Shown: positions 50,569 to 60,004, counted from the stretch's first letter. The stretch: 64,000 bases of DNA from Planococcus donghaensis MPA1U2 (GCF_000189395.1 NZ_AEPB01000032.1:1-64000); one strand, 5' to 3'. Made by a program: numbers and translations. The notes: generated by a model from the sequence alone, not told the origin.

Positions 50569-50865
50569 ATGGATTTATTTTGGGGATTCATCATTACAGG
50601 CACAGTGTTGATGTATGGATATTTTATCTATACAGCTTCAGAAAAAAAGATTCATACATTAGAGAAAAAAGTGAGTCAACTTGAGAAACAGCTAACACAT
50701 ATACAGCAAGGGAAAGAATGGGTGGAACCGGACGTAAATGACGAGCTGCGAGAACTTTTACAAAAAGGAAAAATGGTTGAAGCGGTAAAACGAACACGTG
50801 AAGAGTTTGGCTGGTCTCTCTTAGACGCAAAACAATATGTTGATAGATTAAAGGAAGATCATTAA
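50569..50865 (+). CDS. Membrane-anchored protein with L7/L12 C-terminal-like domain
   Basis: A 98-residue protein: N-terminal membrane helix (about residues 3-24), a short coiled coil (about 28-50) and a C-terminal region (about 60-95) with the pattern K..EAVKR.RE..G..L..AK..VD, which resembles the ribosomal protein L7/L12 C-terminal fold. The function is not known. It begins three bases after dsdA and overlaps the next gene by one base (TAATG), so the three are probably cotranscribed. Confidence 0.7.
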   Translation: MDLFWGFIITGTVLMYGYFIYTASEKKIHTLEKKVSQLEKQLTHIQQGKEWVEPDVNDELRELLQKGKMVEAVKRTREEFGWSLLDAKQYVDRLKEDH

Positions 50866-51146
50866 TGCAGACATGTGAAGTTTGTCGTACGCCATTTACA
50901 TGGAAACAAGTCACTAAATCGTTGTTGGCAGCATATAAACCAATTTCGTGCCGTACTTGCGGTAATCGCTATAAAGTTCAGTTTTTATCTCGTGTTTTGG
51001 CTTCTCTTTTAGTTTTCGGGCCGATATTCATGGCCATTTTGTTTTCACGACCTATAAGCACACAAATGTTGATCTTTGTTGCGTTTATAGTTCTCCCATC
51101 TGTTTTTGTGGCATTGCCATATTTGATTCGTTATCGAATCGCTTGA
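50865..51146 (+). CDS. Small membrane protein with paired CxxC zinc-ribbon motif
   Basis: A 93-residue protein with Cys4-x-x-Cys7 and Cys29-x-x-Cys32, about 21 residues apart, followed by two membrane helices (about residues 42-60 and 67-86). This matches the uncharacterised CxxC-20-CxxC family of small Firmicute membrane proteins. The cysteines probably bind zinc on the cytosolic side. ATG overlaps the stop of the preceding gene. A terminator follows directly. Confidence 0.75.
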   Translation: MQTCEVCRTPFTWKQVTKSLLAAYKPISCRTCGNRYKVQFLSRVLASLLVFGPIFMAILFSRPISTQMLIFVAFIVLPSVFVALPYLIRYRIA

Positions 51147-51173
51147 AAGATCCTCTCTAGGGTCTTTTTTTTT
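51146..51173 (+). terminator. Terminator of the dsdA cluster
   Basis: AAAGATCCT and AGGGTCTTT (one G-T pair) around CTCT, followed by eight or more T. Confidence 0.8.
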
Positions 51174-51240
51174 GCAGGTAAAGGGGGAGTATTCGTCGAA
51201 TGATGAAGATAACATTATTTTCAGAAAGGAGGAACAATCA

Positions 51241-51642
51241 ATGTCTATCCAATCGAGTCATATCTTCGTTAATTTACCGGTGAAAAACTTAGAGAAGTCG
51301 GTCTCTTTTTTTCATGAGCTCGGATTTGAATTTGAAAACAAGATGACCAATGATGATGGTGCAGCTTTGATTATTGGGCCCACCAGTTATGTGATGCTCT
51401 TGACTGAGGCATATTTCAAAGGATTCACAAAAAAAGAAATTGTAGATACCTCTAGTCAAAGAGAAGTTATTCTCACCATTTCAGCTCCTAGCAAAGCAAA
51501 AGTGGACGAGTTAATCAGTCTGGCATTAAAAGCTGGAGCTCAACCAGCAAATGAAAAAGTAGATGACGAATTCATGTATTATGGTAGCTTTATAGACTTG
51601 GATGGTCATATGTGGGAAGTTCTCTATATGGAGGAAATGTAA
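51241..51642 (+). CDS. VOC/glyoxalase superfamily protein
   Basis: A 133-residue protein with two beta-alpha-beta-beta-beta modules of the vicinal oxygen chelate fold: IFVNLPVKNLEKSVSFFHELGF near the N-terminus (motif NLEKSVSFF) and FIDLDGHMWEVLYM near the C-terminus. Members include glyoxalases, dioxygenases and resistance proteins; the substrate cannot be inferred. The start is the ATG at 51241 behind AAAGGAGGA; the longer frame crosses the upstream terminator. Confidence 0.8.
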   Translation: MSIQSSHIFVNLPVKNLEKSVSFFHELGFEFENKMTNDDGAALIIGPTSYVMLLTEAYFKGFTKKEIVDTSSQREVILTISAPSKAKVDELISLALKAGAQPANEKVDDEFMYYGSFIDLDGHMWEVLYMEEM

Positions 51643-51654
51643 ATGCGATCAATC

Positions 51655-51693
51655 AAAAAAGCATCCAAGAGAACAAGCTCTGGATGCTTTTAA
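51655..51693. terminator. Bidirectional terminator between the VOC gene and the permease gene
   Basis: AAAAAGCATCCA..GAG pairs with CTC..TGGATGCTTTT. A on the left and T on the right allow function for both convergent genes; it overlaps the permease stop codon. Confidence 0.85.
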
Positions 51694-52367
51694 ATATAAT
51701 CAGCGTATTTTTTTTCAAGGTAATTTTGCAAAATCGTCATAATCGAACATATCGCCCAGTAAATAAGAGCTACTAAAATTAACATCGTCAACAAATCGTA
51801 TTCGCGTGCTCCAACAATCCGTGCCTTTTGGAAAATTTCTGGAACAGTAATCATAGCTGCTAACGAAGAAGCTTTGATTAAATCCAAATAGACGTTTGAT
51901 AAGGGCGGCAGCGCAATTCGAATGGACTGTGGCAAAATAATGCGTCGCATCGATTGCCAATACGTTAACCCCAGTGCTTTCGAAGATTCCCATTGTCCTT
52001 TATCAACTGATGCCAATGAAGAACGGAAAACTTCCGCTATATAAGCTGCGCTATTGATCGAAAAGCCTATCAATGCTGCTTGTACAGCTGTAAATTCAAT
52101 GCCAACAACGGGTAGTGCGAAATAAAGTAAAAACAAAATAACAAGAATTGGCACACCTCTCATAAAAGAAATATACAGGCGCGCAGGAAATTGTAAAATT
52201 TTTAATTGGGATGTTCTAGCAAGCGATAAGAAAAATCCAATGATAACCCCTACAATCATACTGACTACTGAAATCAGTAAGGTATAGCCGATTCCTTCAA
52301 GTACATAGGGCAAAGATTTAATCGCTAAGGCCGGGTCAAATAGTAATCCCCATTCAATGTCATTCAT
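51690..52367 (-). CDS. Amino-acid ABC transporter permease (cystine/polar amino acid type)
   Basis: A 225-residue HisM-type permease with five membrane helices. The start has LPYVLEGIGYTLLIS, the middle YISFMRGVPILVILFLLYF, and the ATPase-contact EAA loop is EVFRSSLASVDKGQWESSKALGLT. Closest types by pattern are cystine or polar amino-acid importers. It follows the binding-protein gene by 15 bases on the same strand. No ATPase gene follows; the next gene downstream is convergent. Confidence 0.88.
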   Translation of the reverse strand: MNDIEWGLLFDPALAIKSLPYVLEGIGYTLLISVVSMIVGVIIGFFLSLARTSQLKILQFPARLYISFMRGVPILVILFLLYFALPVVGIEFTAVQAALIGFSINSAAYIAEVFRSSLASVDKGQWESSKALGLTYWQSMRRIILPQSIRIALPPLSNVYLDLIKASSLAAMITVPEIFQKARIVGAREYDLLTMLILVALIYWAICSIMTILQNYLEKKYADYI

Positions 52368-52382
52368 AGGACAACCTCCTGC

Positions 52383-53231
52383 TTATTTTTCTTCTATATC
52401 CGGTTTCACAGAAACATCTGCACCACCAAAAAACTCTTCCGAGATTTCAGTGATCGTACCGTCTTCAAGCATTGCTTCTAAGGTTTTGTTAACATTTTCA
52501 GCAAGTTCTTTATTGTCTTTGTTCATCACAAGTCCTACTTCTGACGGGGCATATTTAATGTCCGGGTGAATTGTAATATTCAAGTCAGGGAATGCGGCAA
52601 CACCAAACGTAGACAAGTAAAAATCATTTAAAATAACATCTGTCCGCCCAATCGACACATCACGCAAATACACTTCGTTCGAAGCATTATCGTATGTAAC
52701 TTCTTCTGCACCATATTCACGTGCAATTTCCATGTAGATAGAAGTAGATGCACCAGCTGCTTTTTTACCCGGTAAATCTTCTAAACTAGAAATGCCCGAT
52801 AAATCATCTTTTCGAACAACTGCTGTACCATATGAATACTTGATTGGTGTTGAAAAAATAAACTCTTCAGCGCGATCTTCCGTAATTTCAATATCATTCG
52901 CAGCAAGATCAATTTGTCCTGTATTAACACTAGTCAGCATTTCATCAAAACCAAGCTCTTTAAACTCAATATCAAGATTTAAACGTTCGCCTAGTTCGCG
53001 AACCACTTCAACTTCAAATCCTGTTAACTCATCAGATTCTGCGTCCCGGAAAGAAGTAGCTAATAACGTTCCAGAAGTAGCAACTGTTAACGATCCTTCT
53101 TCTTGTATTTCATCCCAAGCTGTTTTTGTTTCTTCCTTATTACTTTCTTCATTACTGCATCCTGCTAATAACAATGCTGAAATCGCACCAGTAGTTACGA
53201 GTGTTTTCTTCTTGGTAAAGCTACTTTTCAT
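52383..53231 (-). CDS. Amino-acid ABC transporter substrate-binding lipoprotein
   Basis: A 282-residue lipoprotein with a signal peptide and lipobox LLLAGC (lipidated Cys25), then a family 3 solute-binding domain with GSLTVATSGTLLATSF, GFEVEVVRELGERLN and DLAANDIEITEDRAEEF-type segments (motif NDIEITEDR). It captures an amino acid, probably cystine or a polar amino acid, at the outer face of the membrane. ATG with AAGGAGG. It would be matured by the LspA encoded at 35 kb. It forms an operon with the permease gene. Confidence 0.9.
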   Translation of the reverse strand: MKSSFTKKKTLVTTGAISALLLAGCSNEESNKEETKTAWDEIQEEGSLTVATSGTLLATSFRDAESDELTGFEVEVVRELGERLNLDIEFKELGFDEMLTSVNTGQIDLAANDIEITEDRAEEFIFSTPIKYSYGTAVVRKDDLSGISSLEDLPGKKAAGASTSIYMEIAREYGAEEVTYDNASNEVYLRDVSIGRTDVILNDFYLSTFGVAAFPDLNITIHPDIKYAPSEVGLVMNKDNKELAENVNKTLEAMLEDGTITEISEEFFGGADVSVKPDIEEK

Positions 53232-53331
53232 TTATAAATCCTCCTTAAAATTAAATCCTTTAAGAACATAGCATTTACGCTAAACTAGGGCAATGCTTTG
53301 ACCTTTATTTATCACAAAAAATGTAATTAAC

Positions 53332-53360
53332 AATATTTTAATTATGTAAACTAAAATATT
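53332..53360. repeat. Perfect inverted repeat upstream of the ABC transporter, candidate operator
   Basis: AATATTTTA and TAAAATATT are perfect inverted arms of 9 bp separated by 11 bp, so the arm centres are 20 bp (two helical turns) apart. It lies about 100 bp upstream of the binding-protein gene. No promoter could be placed with confidence. Confidence 0.55.
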
Positions 53361-53395
53361 TTATCCTATTAAGACTAAAGTTAAGTATTATAAAG

Positions 53396-53427
53396 CACTA
53401 AGCATCGGCGCGTCTACGAGCTAGGTG
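53396..53427 (-). other. GC-rich foldable element of unknown function
   Basis: In an otherwise AT-rich 286-base gap (53232-53517), this stretch is GC-rich. On the minus strand CAC..AGC and TCG can pair with CGA, GCT and ..GTG around a nine-base loop. It is not followed by a T-run and matches no riboswitch I know. Confidence 0.3.
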
Positions 53428-53482
53428 AGAGTCATGTCCAAAGTAATTGTATAAATCATACTTTTACTTCTACCGGCAATAG

Positions 53483-53512
53483 AAAAGCCGAAAAGCAATA
53501 AGCTTTTCGGCC
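53483..53512 (-). terminator. Terminator of rqcH
   Basis: On the minus strand GCCGAAAAGC and GCTTTTCGGC form a perfect 10-bp stem around TTATT, followed by TTTT. Confidence 0.85.
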
Positions 53513-53517
53513 AAACT

Positions 53518-55182
53518 CTATTTTTTTAACTTAATAACCAATTCTTCATCAGGCGTGACAAATACGGTTTTTTGTTCGAAATAAATAACAAACCCCGGCT
53601 TAGAGCCATTTGGCTTTTTCACTTGTCTAGCTTCAGTATAATCAACAGGAACAGAAGACGACTCACGCGCCTTACTGAAATAGGCAGCAATCGTTGCTGC
53701 TTCTAAAATCGTCGCTTCGTCTGGATTGTTGTCGTGAATGATAACATGAGATCCAGGAATATCTTTCGTATGCAGCCATGTATCAGATTTCGCTGCTACT
53801 TTAAATGTTACATAATCATTTTGTTTATTGTTTTTTCCGACTGAAATCGGTGTCCCGTTAGATGAAACATAAGACTCTACAGTTGGTTTTGTAGGTTTTT
53901 TCTTTTTCTTCGATTTCTGCGCTTTCATAAAGCCTTGTTCAGCCAATTCTTCACGAATTTCTTCAATATCGGAAATACCCGCTTGTTGAACTTGAGACAT
54001 TAAGGTTTCAAAATAGTCAATGTCCTCGATAGTTTTATTGATTTGTTCTTGCGTTTTTACTACAGCAATTTTCGCTTTTTGGTAACGCGAATAATAGCGC
54101 TGTGAATTGTCAATCGGCGTTTTCCGAGGATCCAATGTAATCGTCACTTTTTCATCGTTGTAATAATTGTCAACTTCGATTTCCTTCATGCCTTTTGTAA
54201 TACGGTGAAGGTTTGCCATGATTAATTCACCATGTAATTGAAGTACATCGCGCTTTTCTGCTTGGTCTTGCTCTTTCTTCAATTTCTTTAACTTGAGTTT
54301 CAGTTTGGAAATTTCGTTTTGCAGCCATCTTTCTAAATCACCCGCTTGTTGTTTGACCCGGTCTCGTTCGGCTTTGGCATAATACATTCTGTCAAGCAAT
54401 TCACCGAGCGTAGGAAATTGCAAACCGCTTTCAGCAATATGGGTTAGTGAAGAAGCGGAAAAGAAACTTTTTCCTCCTTGCTCTACATAGTATCCCGTAG
54501 GTTCCGCATTTGAAAAGTCAGCTAAAAATGCTTTTGTTGTTTCTGTTTTATTTTCCGAAGTTTCTAAACGATGCGCCAGTTCACGCGCATTTAACGGAGA
54601 AAAACCAGAAAATTGGCTAACAATTTCGCTAGCTTCTGTTTGAGCTAATTCTTCTATAGATGCGTACGGATCTTTTTTCTCTTGAGCAGGTGGGAAAATA
54701 TAAGGTTGTCCCGGCAAAATGGTTCGGTAAGAATTGACGCTCGGAGGTAGATGCTTCAAACTGTCGAGAATCATTGTTCGTTCTGCATCGATTAAAATAA
54801 CGTTCGAATGCCGTCCCATCATTTCCACGTGCAATTCACGTTCAATGTCATCGCCAATTTCATTTTTTGCTTTGATCTTCAACATAATAAGGCGGTCCAT
54901 TCCGTACTGGGAGATCTCTGTGATGACCCCGCCTTCAATATGCTTACGCAGTAACATACAAAACATCGGTGGCTCAGAAGGGTTGACGTTTGCTGTAGCT
55001 GTCAAATGAATTCGTGAGTACGATGGGTGGATGGAAATAAGTAGTTTATGGTTTTTTCCTTGAGCACGTATGTGTAAAAGTAGTTCAAGCTGGTTGGGCT
55101 GATGAACTTTTGAAATCCTACCGGTGACCAGCTGTTGCAATTCGCCCGTCATCGATTTTGTAAATAATCCATCAAATGCCAT
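53518..55182 (-). CDS. rqcH: Ribosome quality control protein RqcH (NFACT/Rqc2 homologue)
   Basis: A 554-residue protein: NFACT-N domain (about residues 1-190), helix-hairpin-helix region, coiled coils (about 265-420) and NFACT-R domain (about 435-540, with DTWLHTKDIPGSHVII). RqcH binds stalled 50S-peptidyl-tRNA complexes and directs alanine tailing of the nascent chain. The Asp96-Arg97 pair in YGMDRLI corresponds to the essential DR motif. The start is the ATG at 55182 with AGAGGG; the longer frame starts upstream without one. It is divergent from gmk. Confidence 0.93.
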   Translation of the reverse strand: MAFDGLFTKSMTGELQQLVTGRISKVHQPNQLELLLHIRAQGKNHKLLISIHPSYSRIHLTATANVNPSEPPMFCMLLRKHIEGGVITEISQYGMDRLIMLKIKAKNEIGDDIERELHVEMMGRHSNVILIDAERTMILDSLKHLPPSVNSYRTILPGQPYIFPPAQEKKDPYASIEELAQTEASEIVSQFSGFSPLNARELAHRLETSENKTETTKAFLADFSNAEPTGYYVEQGGKSFFSASSLTHIAESGLQFPTLGELLDRMYYAKAERDRVKQQAGDLERWLQNEISKLKLKLKKLKKEQDQAEKRDVLQLHGELIMANLHRITKGMKEIEVDNYYNDEKVTITLDPRKTPIDNSQRYYSRYQKAKIAVVKTQEQINKTIEDIDYFETLMSQVQQAGISDIEEIREELAEQGFMKAQKSKKKKKPTKPTVESYVSSNGTPISVGKNNKQNDYVTFKVAAKSDTWLHTKDIPGSHVIIHDNNPDEATILEAATIAAYFSKARESSSVPVDYTEARQVKKPNGSKPGFVIYFEQKTVFVTPDEELVIKLKK

Positions 55183-55238
55183 TAAATATCCCTCTTTCAA
55201 ATCGTTTTGTTCCATCTTATCATTTTCTCGGTGTATTA

Positions 55239-55247
55239 TGATATAAT
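55239..55247 (+). promoter_or_regulatory. Extended -10 promoter upstream of gmk
   Basis: TGATATAAT is a perfect extended -10 element; the -35 is weak. It would give a leader of about 220 nt before gmk. A second TATAAT at 55346-55351 could start a shorter transcript. No other structure is evident in the 292-base gap between rqcH and gmk. Confidence 0.55.
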
Positions 55248-55441
55248 AAGACAGTTAGTTAGAAAACGAGGAATAATGGTTAGCGACAAATGACGATTTA
55301 AAGTTTAGTAGGGAAAGTCATATTTTCTCTTATTAGTAACTGCACTATAATGGGTCAGTCGAATTATAGGAGTTATACTAAGTTTTATATGGTGTGTAAG
55401 CTAATCTAGAAAATTCGCAATGGTTCTGCTTTTGCGGTTAG

Positions 55442-56094
<653 letters not shown>

Positions 56095-56095
<1 letters not shown>

Positions 56096-56319
56096 TGTTA
56101 TACCCATCCGTTGATAAACTAAAAAGCCGAATTGATTCAAAATACTCGTTGGTGGCACTTGCTTCAAAGCGTGCGCGCCAATTACATGAACACGGTGATG
56201 AAAAATTAGATTCATACACTTCTGTTAAGTCGGTTGGTAAAGCACTTGAAGAAGTAGCAGCTGGCGTATTAGTTCCAGAAAAACAAGATGAATTTGCAAT
56301 CTACGAAGACGAAATTTAA
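56095..56319 (+). CDS. rpoZ: DNA-directed RNA polymerase subunit omega
   Basis: A 74-residue omega subunit that stabilises the beta' subunit. The typical N-terminus MLYPSVDKLKSRIDSKYSLVALASKRARQL contains the conserved ASKRARQL motif, followed by SVGKALEEVAAG. Coupled to gmk by a one-base overlap. A hairpin of moderate quality follows before coaBC. Confidence 0.94.
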
Positions 56320-56337
56320 CCATTAATCGCAACAGAC

Positions 56338-56377
56338 GACTCCCAGAGCAAATTTGTTCTTTGGGAGTTTGTTGTTT
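56338..56377 (+). terminator. Weak hairpin between rpoZ and coaBC
   Basis: ACTCCCAGAG.. and ..CTTTGGGAGT form an imperfect stem followed by TTTGTTGTTT. Partial termination or attenuation is possible; readthrough into coaBC is likely. Confidence 0.45.
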
Positions 56378-56393
56378 AGAAAGGGTGTTTGAG

Positions 56394-57599
56394 TTGTTGG
56401 AGAATCGTAAAATTCTACTATGTGTCAGTGGGGGAATTGCTGTCTATAAGGCTGTTGCTCTCGTAAGTAAACTGTCACAAGCCGGTGCGTCTGTTAAGGT
56501 AATTATGACAGAATCAGCGCAGCAATTTGTGCAACCGCTGACGTTTCAAGTAATGTCTAGAAACGATGTCTACACAGATACATTCGATGAAAAGGATTCT
56601 TCTGTCATTGCGCATATTGACCTTGCGGATTGGGCAGACCTGATTATTGTCGCACCAGGAACAGCTAATGTGATTGGGAAGCTAGCAAATGGCATTGGTG
56701 ATGATATGGTAACAACCACCTTGCTTGCTGCAACCGCGCCGATTTGGATTGCACCAGCGATGAATGTTCATATGTACGACCACCCTGCAGTCAAACGTAA
56801 CATCCAACAGCTTCATGAAGATGGCATCCGTTTTATCGAACCATCTGAAGGGTTTCTAGCCTGTGGATATGTCGGAAAAGGACGTTTAGAGGAACCAGAA
56901 AAAATTACTGAACTTGTTAAAAACTATTTTACGCGCGAACATAAACTAAATGGTAAAAAAGTAGTGGTGACGGCAGGACCAACACGTGAACGTATTGATC
57001 CGGTTCGATTTTTAACCAATTTCTCAAGTGGGAAAATGGGTTATGCGATGGCTGAGGCGGCTGCTGAAATGGGCGCTGAAACGATTTTAATTAGTGGCCC
57101 TGTGTCATTGCCCGTGCCAAGTGGTGTCACTCGTATTCAAGTAGAAAGCGCAGAAGACATGCTAAAAGCGGTCGAAGCACATTTTGATACGGCCAACTAT
57201 GTTGTGAAAACAGCGGCAGTTGCAGATTATCGACCACAAACAATCGCTAATCAAAAAGTGAAAAAACAAGAAGGCGGCTCGACCATCGAATTAGAACGGA
57301 CTGTCGATATTCTTAAACATTTGGGTCAGCAGAAGAAAAACCAAGTACTAATTGGTTTTGCAGCTGAAACTAACGATGTATGTAAGTACGCAAAAGAAAA
57401 GTTAATACGTAAAAATGCTGATTATATAATCGCTAATGATGTCAGCGAAGCGCAAGCAGGGTTTGAATCAGATACTAACCGCGTAACGGTATTTGGTAAA
57501 AATAATTTTGAGCAAGCATTTGATATGATGCCGAAACAACAATTGGCGCGTCAATTGTTCGAAATGATTACAGACAAGGAAGAGTCCTATGATAGCTGA
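56394..57599 (+). CDS. coaBC: Bifunctional CoaBC (phosphopantothenoylcysteine synthetase/decarboxylase)
   Basis: A 401-residue bifunctional CoA-synthesis enzyme. The N-terminal FMN decarboxylase (CoaC, about residues 1-180) has LLCVSGGIAVYKA, APGTANVIGKLANGIGDD and PAMNVHMYDHPAV; the C-terminal synthetase (CoaB) has TAGPTRERIDPVRF and NFSSGKMGYAMAEAA. TTG start at 56394 with AAAGGG and the N-terminus MLENRKILL as in the family; upstream in-frame TTG at 56361 lies in the hairpin. With coaD at 6.1 kb, three CoA steps are covered. Overlaps priA by 11 bases. Confidence 0.94.
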   Translation: MLENRKILLCVSGGIAVYKAVALVSKLSQAGASVKVIMTESAQQFVQPLTFQVMSRNDVYTDTFDEKDSSVIAHIDLADWADLIIVAPGTANVIGKLANGIGDDMVTTTLLAATAPIWIAPAMNVHMYDHPAVKRNIQQLHEDGIRFIEPSEGFLACGYVGKGRLEEPEKITELVKNYFTREHKLNGKKVVVTAGPTRERIDPVRFLTNFSSGKMGYAMAEAAAEMGAETILISGPVSLPVPSGVTRIQVESAEDMLKAVEAHFDTANYVVKTAAVADYRPQTIANQKVKKQEGGSTIELERTVDILKHLGQQKKNQVLIGFAAETNDVCKYAKEKLIRKNADYIIANDVSEAQAGFESDTNRVTVFGKNNFEQAFDMMPKQQLARQLFEMITDKEESYDS

Positions 57600-59985
57600 A
57601 GTTATTGTGGACGTTGCTGCACATCCAATAGATCGGCCATTTGATTATGCTATTCCAAAAAGAGTGGAAGTTTTGGCAGAGCCGGGTATGCGTGTGAAAG
57701 TGCCGTTTGGCAATCGTAAAGTACTTGGGTTTATCACAAAAATTAAACAAACTTCTGATTTTGATCCCAAACGGCTAAAACCAATCCATGAGCTGATGGA
57801 TGTCATACCGGTATTAAACGAAGAGTTATTACAAATGGCACAGTGGATGAAAAAACAAACCGTTTGTTTTGAAATTGCTGCTTTGCAAGTGATGGTGCCA
57901 GCTGCTTTACGCGCGAAATATGAAAAACGATTTGTACTCAATGCAGAACTTGAAGAAATTGCATCTCCTTTACGACCGTATTTTGAAAACCGTTCGTTTA
58001 TTCGGTTGCAAGATGCAGTCGACGTCTATGCGTTATTAAAAAAAGAGATGGATAAAGGGACAATTATTGCCGATACGGATATTCAGCAACAAACAGCTGT
58101 CAAAAAGGTAAGAATGATTCACATTGCTGACACAGTAGAAGCACTTGAAGCAATAGAAATTCGTGCAAACGCCAAACAACAATTAAAACTAATGGAGTAT
58201 TTTTTCAAAAATCTGGGACAATCCATTGAATCGTCTCAACTTCAAAAATTGGCAGGGGTTTCATTGCCTACAATATATAGTTTAGTTGATAAAGGCGCTG
58301 CTCAAATTTCGAATATGGAGTCTTACCGAGATCCGAAATTACTATCAACTATTGAACATAAAGAATCTTTGCAACTAACAGGTGCGCAACAAACTGCTTT
58401 TGATCAGATTGAATCGGCATTAAATACCCCTAAAACATTTCTATTACACGGCATTACAGGTAGTGGGAAAACGGAAATTTATTTGCAAACAATCGATCAA
58501 GTGCTAAAGCAAGGCAAAGAAGCGATTATGTTAGTGCCCGAAATATCCTTAACACCACAAATGACGATTCGTTTTAAAGAACGATTTGGCGATCAAGTTG
58601 CTGTTTTACATAGTGGCTTATCAGCAGGTGAAAAATATGACGAATGGCGTAAAATTCAACGAGCAGAAGTTAAAGTTGTCGTTGGAGCTCGTTCTGCTAT
58701 TTTTGCACCTTTCCAAAATTTAGGGCTCATCATTCTTGATGAAGAACACGAATCGAGTTATAAGCAAGATGATTCTCCTCGCTACCATGCGCGTGATATG
58801 GCCATATGGCGTAGTGAATATCATCAGTGTCCGGTTATTTTAGGAAGTGCAACACCTTCACTTGAATCGTATGCCCGTGCGCAAAAAGGGGTGTATGAGT
58901 TATTAGTGTTAGAAAAACGCGCAAAAAATCAACCGTTGCCAGCTGTTCATATTGTCGATATGCGAGAAGAACTGCGAAACGGCAACCGGTCAATGTTTTC
59001 AGTGCAATTAGCAGATGCGATTCGCGATCGGTTAGATAAAAAACAACAAACCGTGTTGTTTTTAAATAAACGAGGGTATTCCTCGTTTGTGTTATGCCGG
59101 GATTGCGGAACGGTGATGCAATGTCCAAATTGCGATATTTCTTTGACTTATCATCGTTCGAGCGAAATGATGAAATGTCATTATTGCGGCTATGACGAGC
59201 GTGTTCCAACGATCTGTCCGGAATGTGAAAGTGAACACATTCGCTTTTTTGGAACGGGTACTCAAAAAGTTGAAGAAGAATTAGCAAAAGTAGTACCAGA
59301 AGCGCGCGTTCTAAGGATGGATGTAGACACAACACGCACCAAAGGAGCCCATGAAAAAATTCTTTCGGCTTTTGGTGAAGGCAAAGCAGATATTTTGCTA
59401 GGCACGCAAATGATCGCAAAAGGATTGGATTTTCCAAATATCACGTTAGTGGGTGTATTGTCTGCGGACACAACACTTCATTTACCGGATTTTCGAGCAG
59501 CAGAAAAGACCTATCAATTGCTAACGCAAGTTAGTGGTCGAGCAGGTCGAGATGTTTTACCCGGTACCGTGTTTGTTCAATCATATACACCAGAACATTA
59601 CGCGATTACGCTCGCCAAAGACCAATTATACGAGCCGTTTTACGAGCAAGAAATGGCGATGCGGCGAGCAAGTGGTTACCCGCCTTATTATTTTGTCGTA
59701 AATATCCAATTTACACATGAAGATTTGATGACAGTGGCAGAATACGCAGATCAAACTGTGCGTTATTTAAAGGGTCAATTGTCACCAAATACCTTGATTA
59801 TTGGGCCTTCAGCGTCGTTGATCTCTCGAGTCAATAATAGATATCGCTATCAATGTTTGATAAAATACAAAAAAGAATCAAAACTGATCGACACGATGCA
59901 GCAATTGATTAAAATTCATCGTACAGAGTGGCTAAAAAAAGGGGCAACTTTGTCGATTGATATGAATCCTACATCGGTCATGTAA
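57589..59985 (+). CDS. priA: Primosomal protein N' (replication restart helicase PriA)
   Basis: A 798-residue superfamily 2 helicase that reloads the replisome at collapsed forks. Order: 3'-DNA-binding domain (about 1-105), a winged-helix region, the helicase core with Walker A GITGSGKTE (about residue 287) and DEEH box (about 384), a cysteine-rich zinc insertion (CRDCG, CPNCD, CHYCG, CPEC at about 500-550), and a C-terminal domain. ATG with AAGGAAG in the coaBC 3' end. Confidence 0.95.
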   Translation: MIAEVIVDVAAHPIDRPFDYAIPKRVEVLAEPGMRVKVPFGNRKVLGFITKIKQTSDFDPKRLKPIHELMDVIPVLNEELLQMAQWMKKQTVCFEIAALQVMVPAALRAKYEKRFVLNAELEEIASPLRPYFENRSFIRLQDAVDVYALLKKEMDKGTIIADTDIQQQTAVKKVRMIHIADTVEALEAIEIRANAKQQLKLMEYFFKNLGQSIESSQLQKLAGVSLPTIYSLVDKGAAQISNMESYRDPKLLSTIEHKESLQLTGAQQTAFDQIESALNTPKTFLLHGITGSGKTEIYLQTIDQVLKQGKEAIMLVPEISLTPQMTIRFKERFGDQVAVLHSGLSAGEKYDEWRKIQRAEVKVVVGARSAIFAPFQNLGLIILDEEHESSYKQDDSPRYHARDMAIWRSEYHQCPVILGSATPSLESYARAQKGVYELLVLEKRAKNQPLPAVHIVDMREELRNGNRSMFSVQLADAIRDRLDKKQQTVLFLNKRGYSSFVLCRDCGTVMQCPNCDISLTYHRSSEMMKCHYCGYDERVPTICPECESEHIRFFGTGTQKVEEELAKVVPEARVLRMDVDTTRTKGAHEKILSAFGEGKADILLGTQMIAKGLDFPNITLVGVLSADTTLHLPDFRAAEKTYQLLTQVSGRAGRDVLPGTVFVQSYTPEHYAITLAKDQLYEPFYEQEMAMRRASGYPPYYFVVNIQFTHEDLMTVAEYADQTVRYLKGQLSPNTLIIGPSASLISRVNNRYRYQCLIKYKKESKLIDTMQQLIKIHRTEWLKKGATLSIDMNPTSVM

Positions 59986-60004
59986 AAGAAAAGAGGACAT
60001 AATT

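Noticed and set aside
51181-51240. Longer N-terminus for the VOC protein from 51172
   Set aside because: The extension crosses the terminator of the preceding operon and the strong AAAGGAGGA site precedes the ATG at 51241.
55276-55293. Five-codon open frame with GAGGA site in the gmk leader
   Set aside because: Could be a leader peptide, but so short a frame is expected by chance and nothing downstream suggests attenuation.
58835-59437. 200-codon open frame antisense to priA
   Set aside because: Fully embedded in the conserved PriA helicase domain; protein is His/Leu/Arg-rich without recognisable domains.
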